From Pseudonocardia sp. SCN 73-27 (GTDB lineage Bacteria > Actinomycetota > Actinomycetes > Mycobacteriales > Pseudonocardiaceae), in assembly GCA_001725415.1 (NCBI GenBank), contig MEGH01000042.1, positions 1 to 39,427 of the forward strand: DNA of 39,427 nucleotides, written 5' to 3'. Of the stretch, positions 17,194 through 25,526 are shown in pieces. The translations under genes and the position numbers were made by a program. Position 1 is the first letter of the stretch, and each line of letters starts with the position of its first letter. The notes beneath the pieces were generated by a model, which saw nothing but the letters and a program-made list of their open reading frames with translations, was not told the DNA's origin and did not search any database.

Positions 17194-19032
17194 GTGCGAG
17201 ACTCGGGGCAGGGTGAGCCGCTGGGCGGCTCCACCGATCTCTGGGGTGACGTGGCCGCCCGGTCCGGGCAGGCCCGCGGGACCGCCGCATGGCCGAGCCG
17301 GCCCGCCGGTCACGACGACGACCTCGCAGCCGCACCCGAGCACTCCGGCGGCTGGGAGCCCGGGGCCGACGCGTCGTCCGACCCGTTCCCACAGGACAGG
17401 ACGTACGGAGACTCCGGATCCTTCGCGGACCCGTTCGCAGGCCGCGCCCCCCGGCCCACGCCGCCCGCCGGCTACCCGTACCCGCCGGACGCCCCGTCGG
17501 CCACCGGTGGCTGGGCCGCCGCAGGGGAGCCCCGGTCCGCGCCGATGCCTGTCGTGCCCCCCGGGGTCGCGGTCGACGGCGTGCTGCTCGGCGTCATCCG
17601 TCGGCTGCGCGCCCAGGCGGCACGCCAGGCCGCCCTCGCCGAACGCCTGCGCGCCAACGAGAACCGCCCCGGCCCCCTGGCCGACCTCGCGGAGCTCGCC
17701 GCTGTCGCCCGGCGCACCCGCCGCGACAGCGACACCGTCCTCACCCTCGCCGGAGCCGAACCCGTCCGCCGCGCCGGTGGACCCGTCCCGCTCGCCGCGC
17801 TCGTCGAGGAGGTGCTGTCCGGGGTCGAGGACGCGCCGCGCGTCGTCGTCTCCCCGCCCGCCGCCGCGCTCCTCGCCCCCGCCCCCGCCGACGGACTCGG
17901 CGCCGTCCTCTCCGAGCTGCTCGCCCACACCGGCGCCACCACCGCGCCCGGTGCCCGGATCGACCTCGTCAGCCATTGGACGCACGACGGCGGCCTGGCC
18001 GTCGAGGTCCTCGTCGCCGGCGTCGCGCTGCGCGGCGAGGAGTCCGACGACCTGCAGTACCGTCTCGACGACCCCGCTCCCGGGGGCATGATCGCGGCCG
18101 ACCGGGTCGGGCTCTTCGCGGCCGCCCGGCTCGCCCGCCGCGCGGGGCTCCGTGTCGACGTCCGGGTCGATCCCGAACACCCGCCCGCGCCCGGGCTCGC
18201 GCTCGTGGCCGGAGTGCTGTGCCCGCCCGCCGTGCTCGTCGCCCCCGCGGAACAGTCCCCGCACGACGCCTTCGGCACCGGCGCGTTCGGCGCCGTCGCC
18301 CAGGCGCCGTCGTCCGGCTCCTTCGCCGCCGTCGCACCCGACGAGCACGGTGTCGACGACCCTTCCGGCCCCATCTCCTTCGAGAAGGCCTCGTTCGACC
18401 AGGTGCCGAGCGGCGACCTCCCGGAGTCCCCGACCACCACAGTCGATGTGGGACAACGGTTCCCCGACTCGGCGACGCGGACGATCTCCGCACACGATTC
18501 CTTCGGCGCCCGTAACGGCACCGCATCCGGCGCCACCCCCGGCGACCAGGAGGTGCCTCCGATCCGGATCGAGGAGACGCCGCTGTTCGCCGCAGCCAGC
18601 GCGGCGGTCGCCACCCCGACCGAGGGGGACGCCGCCCTGTTCGGGCCGCTCGACCCGAGGTCGCTGCCCGCCGACGCCTGGAGCCCCATCTACGAGGAGA
18701 TGGCCTCGGCCTGGTTCCGCACCGACGAGGACGGCGGCGCACACCGCAGCCCCTCCGACGCCGACTGGGGCGACGACGGGGGGTGGGGCGCCGCCGCGCG
18801 GCTCGCCACCGAGCCCGAGGACCTGCCCACCACCGCCAGCGGCCTCCCGCAGCGCCGCCCCGGCCGCCAGATGGTGCCGCCGCCGCGCAACGAGACCGTC
18901 GAGGGCGGGGTCGGTGTGGGGGCCCGCGTCGAGCGCGTCCCCGACCGCGTCCGCAGCCGGCTGAGCAGCTACCAGCGCGGCCTGCAGGAGGGCCGCCACC
19001 GCGCCGGCGGCGAGGACGACTCCGAGGACTGA
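17194..19032 (+). CDS. soluble histidine-kinase-like protein lacking the usual catalytic residues
   Basis: This 612-residue protein starts at GTG 17194 behind a good ribosome-binding site (GGAGGG, 17182-17187). Residues 1-120 are low-complexity Gly/Pro/Asp sequence. Residues ~126-335 follow the dimerisation and ATPase region of actinobacterial nitrate-sensor/CvnA-type histidine kinases (LRANENRPGPLADLAELAAVARRTRRDSDTVLTLAG, then the ATPase region). Two features are missing. The phosphoacceptor segment, normally LDHLATRMRR, reads LAAVARRTRR. The N-box, normally ELLDNA, reads ELLAHTG. There is no membrane domain. The tail (~340-612) is acidic and disordered, ending in a basic/acidic patch. I infer a regulatory pseudokinase or scaffold; no response regulator or Cvn-type roadblock gene is adjacent. 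Confidence 0.65.
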   Translation: MRDSGQGEPLGGSTDLWGDVAARSGQARGTAAWPSRPAGHDDDLAAAPEHSGGWEPGADASSDPFPQDRTYGDSGSFADPFAGRAPRPTPPAGYPYPPDAPSATGGWAAAGEPRSAPMPVVPPGVAVDGVLLGVIRRLRAQAARQAALAERLRANENRPGPLADLAELAAVARRTRRDSDTVLTLAGAEPVRRAGGPVPLAALVEEVLSGVEDAPRVVVSPPAAALLAPAPADGLGAVLSELLAHTGATTAPGARIDLVSHWTHDGGLAVEVLVAGVALRGEESDDLQYRLDDPAPGGMIAADRVGLFAAARLARRAGLRVDVRVDPEHPPAPGLALVAGVLCPPAVLVAPAEQSPHDAFGTGAFGAVAQAPSSGSFAAVAPDEHGVDDPSGPISFEKASFDQVPSGDLPESPTTTVDVGQRFPDSATRTISAHDSFGARNGTASGATPGDQEVPPIRIEETPLFAAASAAVATPTEGDAALFGPLDPRSLPADAWSPIYEEMASAWFRTDEDGGAHRSPSDADWGDDGGWGAAARLATEPEDLPTTASGLPQRRPGRQMVPPPRNETVEGGVGVGARVERVPDRVRSRLSSYQRGLQEGRHRAGGEDDSED

Positions 19033-19197
19033 CCCGGCCGGTCTCCGCGGGACTCCGCCGAGTTCGCCGTCGGACTGCTTCGGTCATGGTCGGGAGCAGC
19101 TCCTGTCGAGCTCGGCGGTGGGCGCGTGCCCGGATGCTGTGGCCTGTCCGGTCGTAGGGGACCTGCCCGTCCGACCGGGTCGGCCCACATCCGCGAC

Positions 19198-19227
19198 TTT
19201 CGGCACCCAGTGCCGAAATGCTAGGTT
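19198..19227 (+). promoter_or_regulatory. palindromic operator overlapping the mftD promoter
   Basis: TTTCGGCAC (19198-19206) and GTGCCGAAA (19210-19218) form a perfect 9-bp inverted repeat around CCA. Four bases further comes TAGGTT (19222-19227), a plausible -10 box, so the palindrome covers the -35 region. This is typical of a TetR/GntR-type repressor site. The rest of 19033-19261 shows nothing else I can identify. Confidence 0.5.
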
Positions 19228-19261
19228 GCCGGGGACGGGACAGCCTGGCGAGGGAGCGGGG

Positions 19262-20440
19262 ATGGCGAGCACGAGCGAGTGGTTCGAGACGGTCGCCGAG
19301 GCGCAGCGGCGGGCACGCAAGCGGCTGCCGAAGTCCGTGTACATGGCGCTGGTCGCGGGCAGCGAGCGTGGCGTTACCACCGAGGACAACGTCGACGCGT
19401 TCGCGGAGCTGGGTTTCCGCCCGCGCATCGCGGACCTTCCGCAGGTGCGCGACCAGTCGACGTCGGTGATGGGCCAGGACATCGCGTTCCCGGTCGTCAT
19501 CTCGCCGACGGGTGTGCAGGCTGTCGACCCCGAGGGTGAGGTCGCGGTCGCGCGGGCGGCAGCGGGCATGGGCACGGCGATGGGACTGTCGTCGTTCGCG
19601 AGCCGCGCGGTGGAGGACGTCGCCGCGGCGAACGACAAGTTGTTCTTCCAGATGTACTGGGTCGGCTCGAAGGAGCGGATCCTCGCGCGTGCCGAGCGGG
19701 CGCGGGCGGCGGGCGCGAAGGGTCTGATCATGACCCTGGACTGGTCGTTCTCCAACGGCCGGGACTGGGGCAGCCCGATGATCCCGGAGAAGCTGGACCT
19801 GAAGGCGATGCTGCGGTTCGCACCGGAGGGCGCGCTGCGGCCGCGTTACCTGGTGAACTGGCTCAAGCACGGCAAGCTGCCGGACCTGACGACGCCGAAC
19901 CTCGCGCTGGGCGACGAGGAGGCCCCGACGTTCTTCGGCGCGTACGGCGAGTGGATGGGCACCCCGCTGCCGACGTGGGAGGACATCGCCTGGCTGCGGG
20001 AGAAGTGGGGCGGCCCGTTCGCGATCAAGGGCATCACGCATCCCGACGACGCGCGCCGCGCGGTCGACGCGGGCGCGACGGCGATCTCGGTGTCGAACCA
20101 CGGCGGCAACAACCTCGACGGCACGCCGGGCGCGATCCGGTTGCTGCCCGCGGTGGTGGACGCGGTGGGCGACCAGGTCGAGGTGCTGATGGACGGCGGT
20201 GTCCGCCGCGGCAGCGACGTCGTGAAGGCGTTGGCGCTGGGTGCGCGGGCGGTGCTGATCGGACGCGCCTACCTGTGGGGCCTGGCCGCCAACGGCGAGG
20301 CCGGTGTGGCGAACGTGCTGCAGCTGCTGCGCCAGGGCATCGACTCGGCGTTGCTGGGGCTGGGCAAGTCGTCGATCCACGAGCTGAGCCGCGACGACCT
20401 GATCATCCCGGCCGACTTCAGCCGGACAGGCAAGCTGTAA
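19262..20440 (+). CDS. mftD: pre-mycofactocin synthase MftD-like, FMN-dependent alpha-hydroxy-acid oxidase family
   Basis: The 392 residues belong to the FMN-dependent alpha-hydroxy-acid dehydrogenase superfamily and follow mycobacterial MftD closely along the whole length (WFETVAEAQRRARKRLPKSVY; GRDWGSPMIPEKLDLK; FFGAYGEWMGTPLPTWEDIAWL). MftD oxidatively deaminates the AHDP intermediate to pre-mycofactocin, a peptide-derived redox cofactor. FMN/catalytic features include K256 (IKG), H280 in SNHGGNN, and DGGVRRGSDVVKALALGARAVLIGR. The ATG at 19262 has GGAGCGGGG just upstream. No mftA, B, C, E or F gene is in the window, so it is either isolated from the main cluster or a paralogue with another substrate. 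Confidence 0.82.
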   Translation: MASTSEWFETVAEAQRRARKRLPKSVYMALVAGSERGVTTEDNVDAFAELGFRPRIADLPQVRDQSTSVMGQDIAFPVVISPTGVQAVDPEGEVAVARAAAGMGTAMGLSSFASRAVEDVAAANDKLFFQMYWVGSKERILARAERARAAGAKGLIMTLDWSFSNGRDWGSPMIPEKLDLKAMLRFAPEGALRPRYLVNWLKHGKLPDLTTPNLALGDEEAPTFFGAYGEWMGTPLPTWEDIAWLREKWGGPFAIKGITHPDDARRAVDAGATAISVSNHGGNNLDGTPGAIRLLPAVVDAVGDQVEVLMDGGVRRGSDVVKALALGARAVLIGRAYLWGLAANGEAGVANVLQLLRQGIDSALLGLGKSSIHELSRDDLIIPADFSRTGKL

Positions 20441-20461
20441 GCCCGAGCACGCCGCCCACCC

Positions 20462-21433
20462 TCACCGATCGGCGGCCGGCCCGTCGACGGATTTCGGGGG
20501 TCGCCCGGCCACCCACCCCGCGTGGTCGTCCCATGCCTGCAGGGCCAGCGCGCTGGTGAAGGCCCGGTCCTCACCGGTCACGGGGTCGGTGAAGGCGAGC
20601 GTGCGGGCACACAGCTGCAGGGGGCGGGTCCAGTCGTCGAGCGCGGTGTCGTGCAGCTCGGGGTAGAAGCGGTCGCCGAGAATCGGGACGTCGAGCCCGG
20701 CCATGTGCAGGCGCAGCTGGTGGGTGCGGCCGCTGTGCGGGGTGAGCCGGTAACGGCCGATCCCGTCGCGGTGCTCCAGCAGCTCGACGAGGGTCTCGGC
20801 GTTGGGCGGGCCGTCGACCTCCTGGGCGAGGATCACGCCCCGTTCCTTCACGATCCGGCTGGTCACGGTGCGCGGCAGGATCAGCGTGGGGTCGTGCGGG
20901 GCGAGGGCCTCGTAGGTCTTGGCGACGCGGCGGTCGCGGAACATCGTCTGGTAGGCGCCGCGGTCCTCGCGCCGGACGACGAACATCAGCAGCCCCGCGG
21001 TGACCCGGTCGAGCCGGTGGGCGGGGGAGAGGTCGGGCAGGTCGAGGTCGCGCCGCAGCCGCACGAGCGCGGTCTCGACGACGTGGCGCCCGCGCGGGAT
21101 CGTCGACAGGAAGTGTGGTTTGTCGACGACGAGCAGGTGCTCGTCGCGGTGCACGATGCCGATCGGGAAGGGGACGGGCACCTCGTCGGGCAGGTCGCGG
21201 TGCAGCCACACGAACGTGCCGGGGACGAACGGGGAGTCGGGACGCAGCGGCCCGTCGACGCCGGCGATCTCGGCGTCGGCGAGCATCTCGTCGATGCGTT
21301 CGGGCTCCACGCGCGGCAGGCGCTCGACCAGGTGGTCGCGCATGAGCGTCCAGGGGCCGTCGTCGGGGGTCCGCAACCGGACCGCGTCGAGCCCGTGCCG
21401 CGGGGGCAGCGGCGAGCGCAGCGTTCGCCTCAT
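20462..21433 (-). CDS. RluA-family RNA pseudouridine synthase
   Basis: The 323-residue protein contains the RluA catalytic motif HRLDRVTAG at 139-147 with the nucleophile D142, the preceding IVHRDEHLLVVDKP strand pair, and SGRTHQLRLHMAGLDVPILGDRFYP near residues 230-255. It isomerises uridine to pseudouridine in rRNA or tRNA; the target base cannot be told. An N-terminal region of ~90 residues precedes the catalytic domain in place of a clear S4 domain. A TAGGCT box sits nine bases before ATG 21433, so the transcript may be leaderless. It converges with mftD, 21 bp away, and diverges from the hydrolase gene. Confidence 0.88.
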   Translation of the reverse strand: MRRTLRSPLPPRHGLDAVRLRTPDDGPWTLMRDHLVERLPRVEPERIDEMLADAEIAGVDGPLRPDSPFVPGTFVWLHRDLPDEVPVPFPIGIVHRDEHLLVVDKPHFLSTIPRGRHVVETALVRLRRDLDLPDLSPAHRLDRVTAGLLMFVVRREDRGAYQTMFRDRRVAKTYEALAPHDPTLILPRTVTSRIVKERGVILAQEVDGPPNAETLVELLEHRDGIGRYRLTPHSGRTHQLRLHMAGLDVPILGDRFYPELHDTALDDWTRPLQLCARTLAFTDPVTGEDRAFTSALALQAWDDHAGWVAGRPPKSVDGPAADR

Positions 21434-21474
21434 CAGTGCGCGAGCCTAACCGGCCCGACCGGCACACTCGTCGC

Positions 21475-22236
21475 ATGTCCCGATCATTCGGCGTCACCGT
21501 CCGTGGCCACCGCACCCGGATCGTCGACGCGGGGCGCGGCGAGCCGGTGGTGCTCGTCCACGGGACGCCGCTGGATCTGACGTCGTGGGACGGTGTCGTC
21601 GCCGCGGTGCCGGGGCGCCGGACGGTGCGCTACGACGTCCGTGGTCACGGCGCCGCGGCGGGTACCCCCGTGCCGGGCCCGCAGGAGCTGGCCGCCGACC
21701 TCGTCGCCGTCCTCGACGAGGTGAATGTCGAGGCCGCGCACCTGGTCGGGCACTCGTGGGGCGGCGAGATCGTTCTGCAGACGGCGCTGGACCATCCGCA
21801 GCGGGTGTCGCGGCTGTCGGTGGTGTGCTCGCGGGCGGCACCGTTCCCGGCGTTCCTCGACGTCGCCGCCGGGTTGCGGGCGGGGACGGCGGACCGGACG
21901 GTGTCGCTGGCCCGCTGGTTCACCGCCGACGAGCTGGCCGCGGACGGGCCGGTCGTCGCGGCGGTGCGGACCCGGCTGGAAACGGCGGACGCGCAGGCGT
22001 GGGCGGGTGCGCTCGACATGATCGCCGGTTTCGACGTCATGGCCGCACTGCCCGCGATCACGGTGCCGGTCGACGTCGTCGCCGCCGAGTTCGACGGCGT
22101 CGCGGTGCCCGGTCACATGGCCGCGATCGCGGCGGCGCTGCCGCGCTCCCGGTACCTGATGGTCACGGGTGCGCACCATCTGCTGCCGATGCAGGAGCCC
22201 GGTCTGGTCGGCGGCGTGCTGACCGCCGGCGACTGA
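21475..22236 (+). CDS. alpha/beta-fold hydrolase
   Basis: A 253-residue alpha/beta hydrolase with the oxyanion motif VLVHGTP (27-33), nucleophile elbow GHSWGG with S94, an acidic residue near 206 (AAEFDGVAVPGH) and the catalytic histidine in GAHHLLPMQEP near 228. The cap region (residues ~125-185) is short. ATG 21475 is chosen because the family's N-terminal strand (VTVRGHRTRIVDAG) begins shortly after. It is divergent from the pseudouridine synthase with 41 bp between. Substrate unknown. Confidence 0.87.
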   Translation: MSRSFGVTVRGHRTRIVDAGRGEPVVLVHGTPLDLTSWDGVVAAVPGRRTVRYDVRGHGAAAGTPVPGPQELAADLVAVLDEVNVEAAHLVGHSWGGEIVLQTALDHPQRVSRLSVVCSRAAPFPAFLDVAAGLRAGTADRTVSLARWFTADELAADGPVVAAVRTRLETADAQAWAGALDMIAGFDVMAALPAITVPVDVVAAEFDGVAVPGHMAAIAAALPRSRYLMVTGAHHLLPMQEPGLVGGVLTAGD

Positions 22237-22372
22237 GCCGCCGACGACTGAGGGTCACACGCCGACGACCTGCGGTGTTCACTCGTTCGTGGACCCCGGT
22301 CGTCAACGGTCGTGACCTGTTTGAGACCTTGGAGGAGCCCCCGACAGCTCCCCGAAATTCCTGGAGGTAGGC

Positions 22373-22474
22373 ATGCGCAAGTTTCGTCGTCGCGTCGGAC
22401 GCACCCTGAACGGCCTGGTGGAAGGCCTGTCCGTCGTCGCAGGGTGGAACCGCGGGAAGGGTCGCAAGCGCTGA
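22373..22474 (+). CDS. 33-residue basic small protein
   Basis: ATG 22373 follows a near-consensus ribosome-binding site (TGGAGGTAGGC, GGAGG seven bases before the start) and opens a 33-codon frame to TGA 22474. The peptide starts MRKFRRRVGRTLNGL, has a short amphipathic middle (VEGLSVVAGW) and ends in NRGKGRKR; about a third of its residues are Arg or Lys and it has no acidic residue except one Glu. The strong start signal in a 430-bp gap between larger genes argues that it is translated. The charge suggests nucleic-acid, ribosome or membrane binding. I recognise no family. Confidence 0.6.
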   Translation: MRKFRRRVGRTLNGLVEGLSVVAGWNRGKGRKR

Positions 22475-22668
22475 CCGCGCCCGTAGTGTCGCCCGCCCCA
22501 GCAGGGGCACCGTCCGCCGCACGAGCTCCCCACGGTCGCGGCGGGCGCTGAGGAAACGGACTGATCGCATTACTCTCGAGGGTCACGGCCCGGTGCAGGA
22601 GATGTACCCCGGGTGGTGCACAGGACCGCACGGTCCCGTGCCGACGAGACGGAAGTTGTGATCCGCGG

Positions 22669-24468
22669 GTGATCAGCCGCAGCAAGGACGCCGACATGGA
22701 CCGCGCCGCCACCGGCCTCGGTGGTGGCGCGGTCGACGGTGCCCTGCCCACGCGGTACGCCGCGACCGTGCCGGTACCCGCGACCCGGGCCGCGGCCCCG
22801 GCCGCCGCGCCCGAACCCAGCCTCGCCGAGCGCCTGCTGGACGGGATCGCCGAAGGCGTCGTGGCGTGCGACGAGCGCGGGGTCGTCCGCTCGGCCAACG
22901 AGGTCGCCGTCCGGATGCTGCCCGGCCTGCGGGTCGGTGAGCTGGCCACGGTCGCGATGACGCGGGTCGTCGGCGGGTACACCGACGCCGCGACCCGGCC
23001 CGGGCCGGGGCAGGACGTCGAGCTGGTCCTCGCCGATCGTGCCGTCGCCGTGCGGCGTCGCGCGCTGTCCGGCGGCTGGACCGCCTGGCACCTGCGCGAC
23101 GTCACCGAGGAACGCGCCCGCCTCGACAGCCTGCTGGCCGAGCGCGCCCGGTCGCGGTTCCTCGCCGCGGCCAGCCGCCGCCTCGGCCTGTCGCTGCACC
23201 CCGGCCGCACCGCGCGGGCCGTCGCCGAGCTGGCGGCCGACGAGCTGGCCGAGGCCGCCGTCGTCGTGCTGCCCGTGCACGGCGGCACCGTCGACTGGTA
23301 CCGCTGCGAGCACGACGGCCCGTCGAGCGCGGGCCAGACCACCGCGCGCACGCTGCCCGAACCGGTGGCCCGCGCGCTCGCCGGGCTCGACACCGGCCCG
23401 CAGCTGCTGCTGGCAGGCGAGCTCGACGTCGAGCCGTGGCGGCACACCGCAGCCGCGAGCGGTGCCGCGCTGATGGCGCTGCCCGGCAACGGGAAACCGG
23501 CCGGTGCGCTCGTGCTGCTGCGCTCCGACGCCGGCGACCCGTCCGCACCCGCGTCGGGGGCCACCGACGTGGCGCTCGTCGAGGAGTTCGCGCAGCGCGC
23601 CGGGATCGCGCTGGCCGCCGCCTCGCTGTACGCGGGGCAGGCGCGCACGGCCGCCGTCCTCAAGCGCAGCCTGCTGCAGCCCGAGCTGCCGGTCGTCGAC
23701 GGTGTGACCGTCGGCGCGGCCTACCGGCCCGCCGAGCAGGGCATGCTCATCGGTGGCGACTTCTACGACGTGCACCCCGACCCGTCGGGGCGCGGCGCCA
23801 CGTTCATGCTCGGCGACGTGTGCGGCAAGGGTGTCGACGCCGCCGTCAGCACCGGGCAGCTGCGGCACTCGGTACAGGCCCTGCGCCGGCTGGAGACCGA
23901 CCCGGTCCGCCTGCTCGGCCTGCTCAACGACACGATGCTCGAGTCCACCGCCGACGATGACGATCCCGGCTTCGCGACGGTCGTCATCGGCTCGGCGGTC
24001 CCGCTCGAGTCCGGCGGGTTGCGGCTGCGCCTGGCCGGTGGCGGGCACCCGCCGCCCGTGCTCGTCCGCCGGGACGGCGTCGAGACCGTCGAGATCGGCG
24101 GCACGCTGGTCGGCGCGATCCCGTCGGCCCGGTTCCGGGCGCGCACCGTCGACCTCGCCCCGGGGGAGTCGTGCGTCCTCTACACCGACGGCGTCACCGA
24201 GGCGCGCGGCGGCGTCGACGGACGGGAGGAGTACGGCGAGTCCCGACTGGTCGACCTGCTGGCCGGCTGCCACGTGATGCCCGCGGCGGCGATCGCCGAA
24301 CGGGTCACGCTGCACGCGTCGCGCTGGAACGCGAACGGAAGCCGCGACGACATCGCGGTCCTGGTCGTCCAGGCCCCGCTGCACGCGACGCCGCCGGGTG
24401 CGTCGCGCCGACATCTGCACTCGGTGCGCGTCTCGGAGCCGCCGCGAGGCGAGGAGGGCACCGCGTGA
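22669..24468 (+). CDS. RsbU-type serine phosphatase with PAS and GAF sensor domains
   Basis: The 599-residue protein starts with a low-complexity stretch, then a PAS domain (~52-148: LLDGIAEGVVACDERGVVRSANEVAVRML ... HLRDVTEERA), a GAF domain (~160-325) and a PP2C/SpoIIE phosphatase domain (~335-580). Metal-site motifs are IGGDFYD (362-367), LGDVCGKG with D383, YTDGVTEA and NGSRDDIAVLVV. Such enzymes dephosphorylate STAS anti-sigma antagonists, releasing them to capture an anti-sigma kinase. GTG 22669 is the first start; ATG 22696 is possible. Its stop overlaps the next gene's GTG (GTGA), and a STAS protein lies two genes down as the obvious substrate. No RsbW-type kinase is in the window. 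Confidence 0.87.
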   Translation: MISRSKDADMDRAATGLGGGAVDGALPTRYAATVPVPATRAAAPAAAPEPSLAERLLDGIAEGVVACDERGVVRSANEVAVRMLPGLRVGELATVAMTRVVGGYTDAATRPGPGQDVELVLADRAVAVRRRALSGGWTAWHLRDVTEERARLDSLLAERARSRFLAAASRRLGLSLHPGRTARAVAELAADELAEAAVVVLPVHGGTVDWYRCEHDGPSSAGQTTARTLPEPVARALAGLDTGPQLLLAGELDVEPWRHTAAASGAALMALPGNGKPAGALVLLRSDAGDPSAPASGATDVALVEEFAQRAGIALAAASLYAGQARTAAVLKRSLLQPELPVVDGVTVGAAYRPAEQGMLIGGDFYDVHPDPSGRGATFMLGDVCGKGVDAAVSTGQLRHSVQALRRLETDPVRLLGLLNDTMLESTADDDDPGFATVVIGSAVPLESGGLRLRLAGGGHPPPVLVRRDGVETVEIGGTLVGAIPSARFRARTVDLAPGESCVLYTDGVTEARGGVDGREEYGESRLVDLLAGCHVMPAAAIAERVTLHASRWNANGSRDDIAVLVVQAPLHATPPGASRRHLHSVRVSEPPRGEEGTA

Positions 24469-25526
24469 CCGCATCCCCGACGCTCCCCACCCGGTTCGGT
24501 TCCGTCGCGCCCGAGTTCCTCGAGGCGCTCGGCCGTGCCGACGAATGGCGGGCCTGCGAGCTCGCCCTCGGTCTGCTCGACGACGGTGTGCCCGCGGCCG
24601 ACGTGCTGGTCGGCCTCGTCGGCCCCGCCGCGCGGCGGATCGGTGCGCTGTGGGAGTCGGGCGACTGGAGTGTGGCCCAGGAGCACGCGGCGACGTGTGT
24701 GAACGAACGGGTCGTCGCCGCGATCGGCGCTCGCATCCCCGCCGGGGGTGCGCGCGGCTCGATCGTCGTCGGCTGCCTCGACGGGGAGTGGCACGCCCTG
24801 CCGGCGCGGATCGTCGCGGAGGTGTTGCGCGCCAAGGGGTGGGCGGTCACGTTCCTCGGCGCGAGCGTGCCGGCCGAGCACCTGGCGTCGTACCTGCACC
24901 AGTTCGGTCCCGACGTCGTCGCGCTCAGCTGCGCGCTGCCGATCCACCTGCCCGCCGCGCACCGGACCATCGTCGCCGCGCAGCGCACCGGCACCCCGGT
25001 GCTCGCGGGCGGGCCGGGTTTCGGTGCCGACGGCCGCTGGGCCCGCAGCCTGGGCGTCGACGCCTGGGCCCCCGGGCCGGTCGAGGCCGCGGCGCTGCTG
25101 GAGCAGGAGCCGTGGCGCGGTGCCGCCCCGCCGGCATCGACGATCACCGGTGCGAGCGCGGAGTACGTGGGCCTGCAGGAACGTCGTGGCGCACTCGTCG
25201 CTGCGGTGGTCGACGCGCTGGAGGGGCTCTCCCCGTTCGCGGGCGCACCGGGCAACCCGCTGGCGACCGACCCGGTCCAGGACGCCGAGCAGGTCGTCGA
25301 CTTCCTGGCCGCCGCCACCTATCTGTCCGACGACGAGCTGTTCGCCGACTATCTGCGGTGGCTCGCGTCGGCCCTGAGCTCCCGCGGTATCTCGACCGCC
25401 GCCCTGCACACGGTGCTGGGTGAGCTGGCAGCGGGCCTGCACGACTTCCCTTTCGCGCTCGGCTGCCTGCGGCAGGGTCGCGAGCAGCTGCGACGGGGTC
25501 ACACGAACGGAGGGGACGAGCGTTGA
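24465..25526 (+). CDS. cobalamin-binding sensor protein (CarH/LitR-type B12 module without HTH, extra C-terminal helical domain)
   Basis: This 353-residue protein has a methionine-synthase-type helical cap (~15-92) with W63-x9-E73-H74 (ALWESGDWSVAQEH), the signature of light-sensing CarH/LitR proteins. A Rossmann-like B12 domain follows (~98-215): the axial histidine motif appears as E108-W-H110-A-L-P113 in place of DxHxxG, followed by the SxL-like SCAL at 155-158 and AGGPG at 181-185. The MerR-type DNA-binding domain of CarH is absent. Residues ~225-353 form an extra helical domain (TYLSDDELFADYLRWLASAL) I cannot assign. The start GTG overlaps the phosphatase stop, and its own stop overlaps the STAS start. 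I infer a B12 sensor, possibly photoactive, feeding a partner-switch. Confidence 0.8.
   Translation: MTASPTLPTRFGSVAPEFLEALGRADEWRACELALGLLDDGVPAADVLVGLVGPAARRIGALWESGDWSVAQEHAATCVNERVVAAIGARIPAGGARGSIVVGCLDGEWHALPARIVAEVLRAKGWAVTFLGASVPAEHLASYLHQFGPDVVALSCALPIHLPAAHRTIVAAQRTGTPVLAGGPGFGADGRWARSLGVDAWAPGPVEAAALLEQEPWRGAAPPASTITGASAEYVGLQERRGALVAAVVDALEGLSPFAGAPGNPLATDPVQDAEQVVDFLAAATYLSDDELFADYLRWLASALSSRGISTAALHTVLGELAAGLHDFPFALGCLRQGREQLRRGHTNGGDER

Noticed and set aside
15494-18091. 865-residue plus-strand frame spanning the serine hydrolase, the hypothetical gene and the kinase-like gene
   Set aside because: It crosses three independent genes and an intergenic region and reads as Arg/Pro/Ala-rich filler, a GC-rich artefact.
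22475-22668. Sigma-B-type promoter or terminator before the RsbU gene
   Set aside because: I found no GTTT-n-GGGTAT pattern; the only symmetry, CGCCCGCC...GGCGGGCG, has a loop of over 40 bases and is weak in a GC-rich region.
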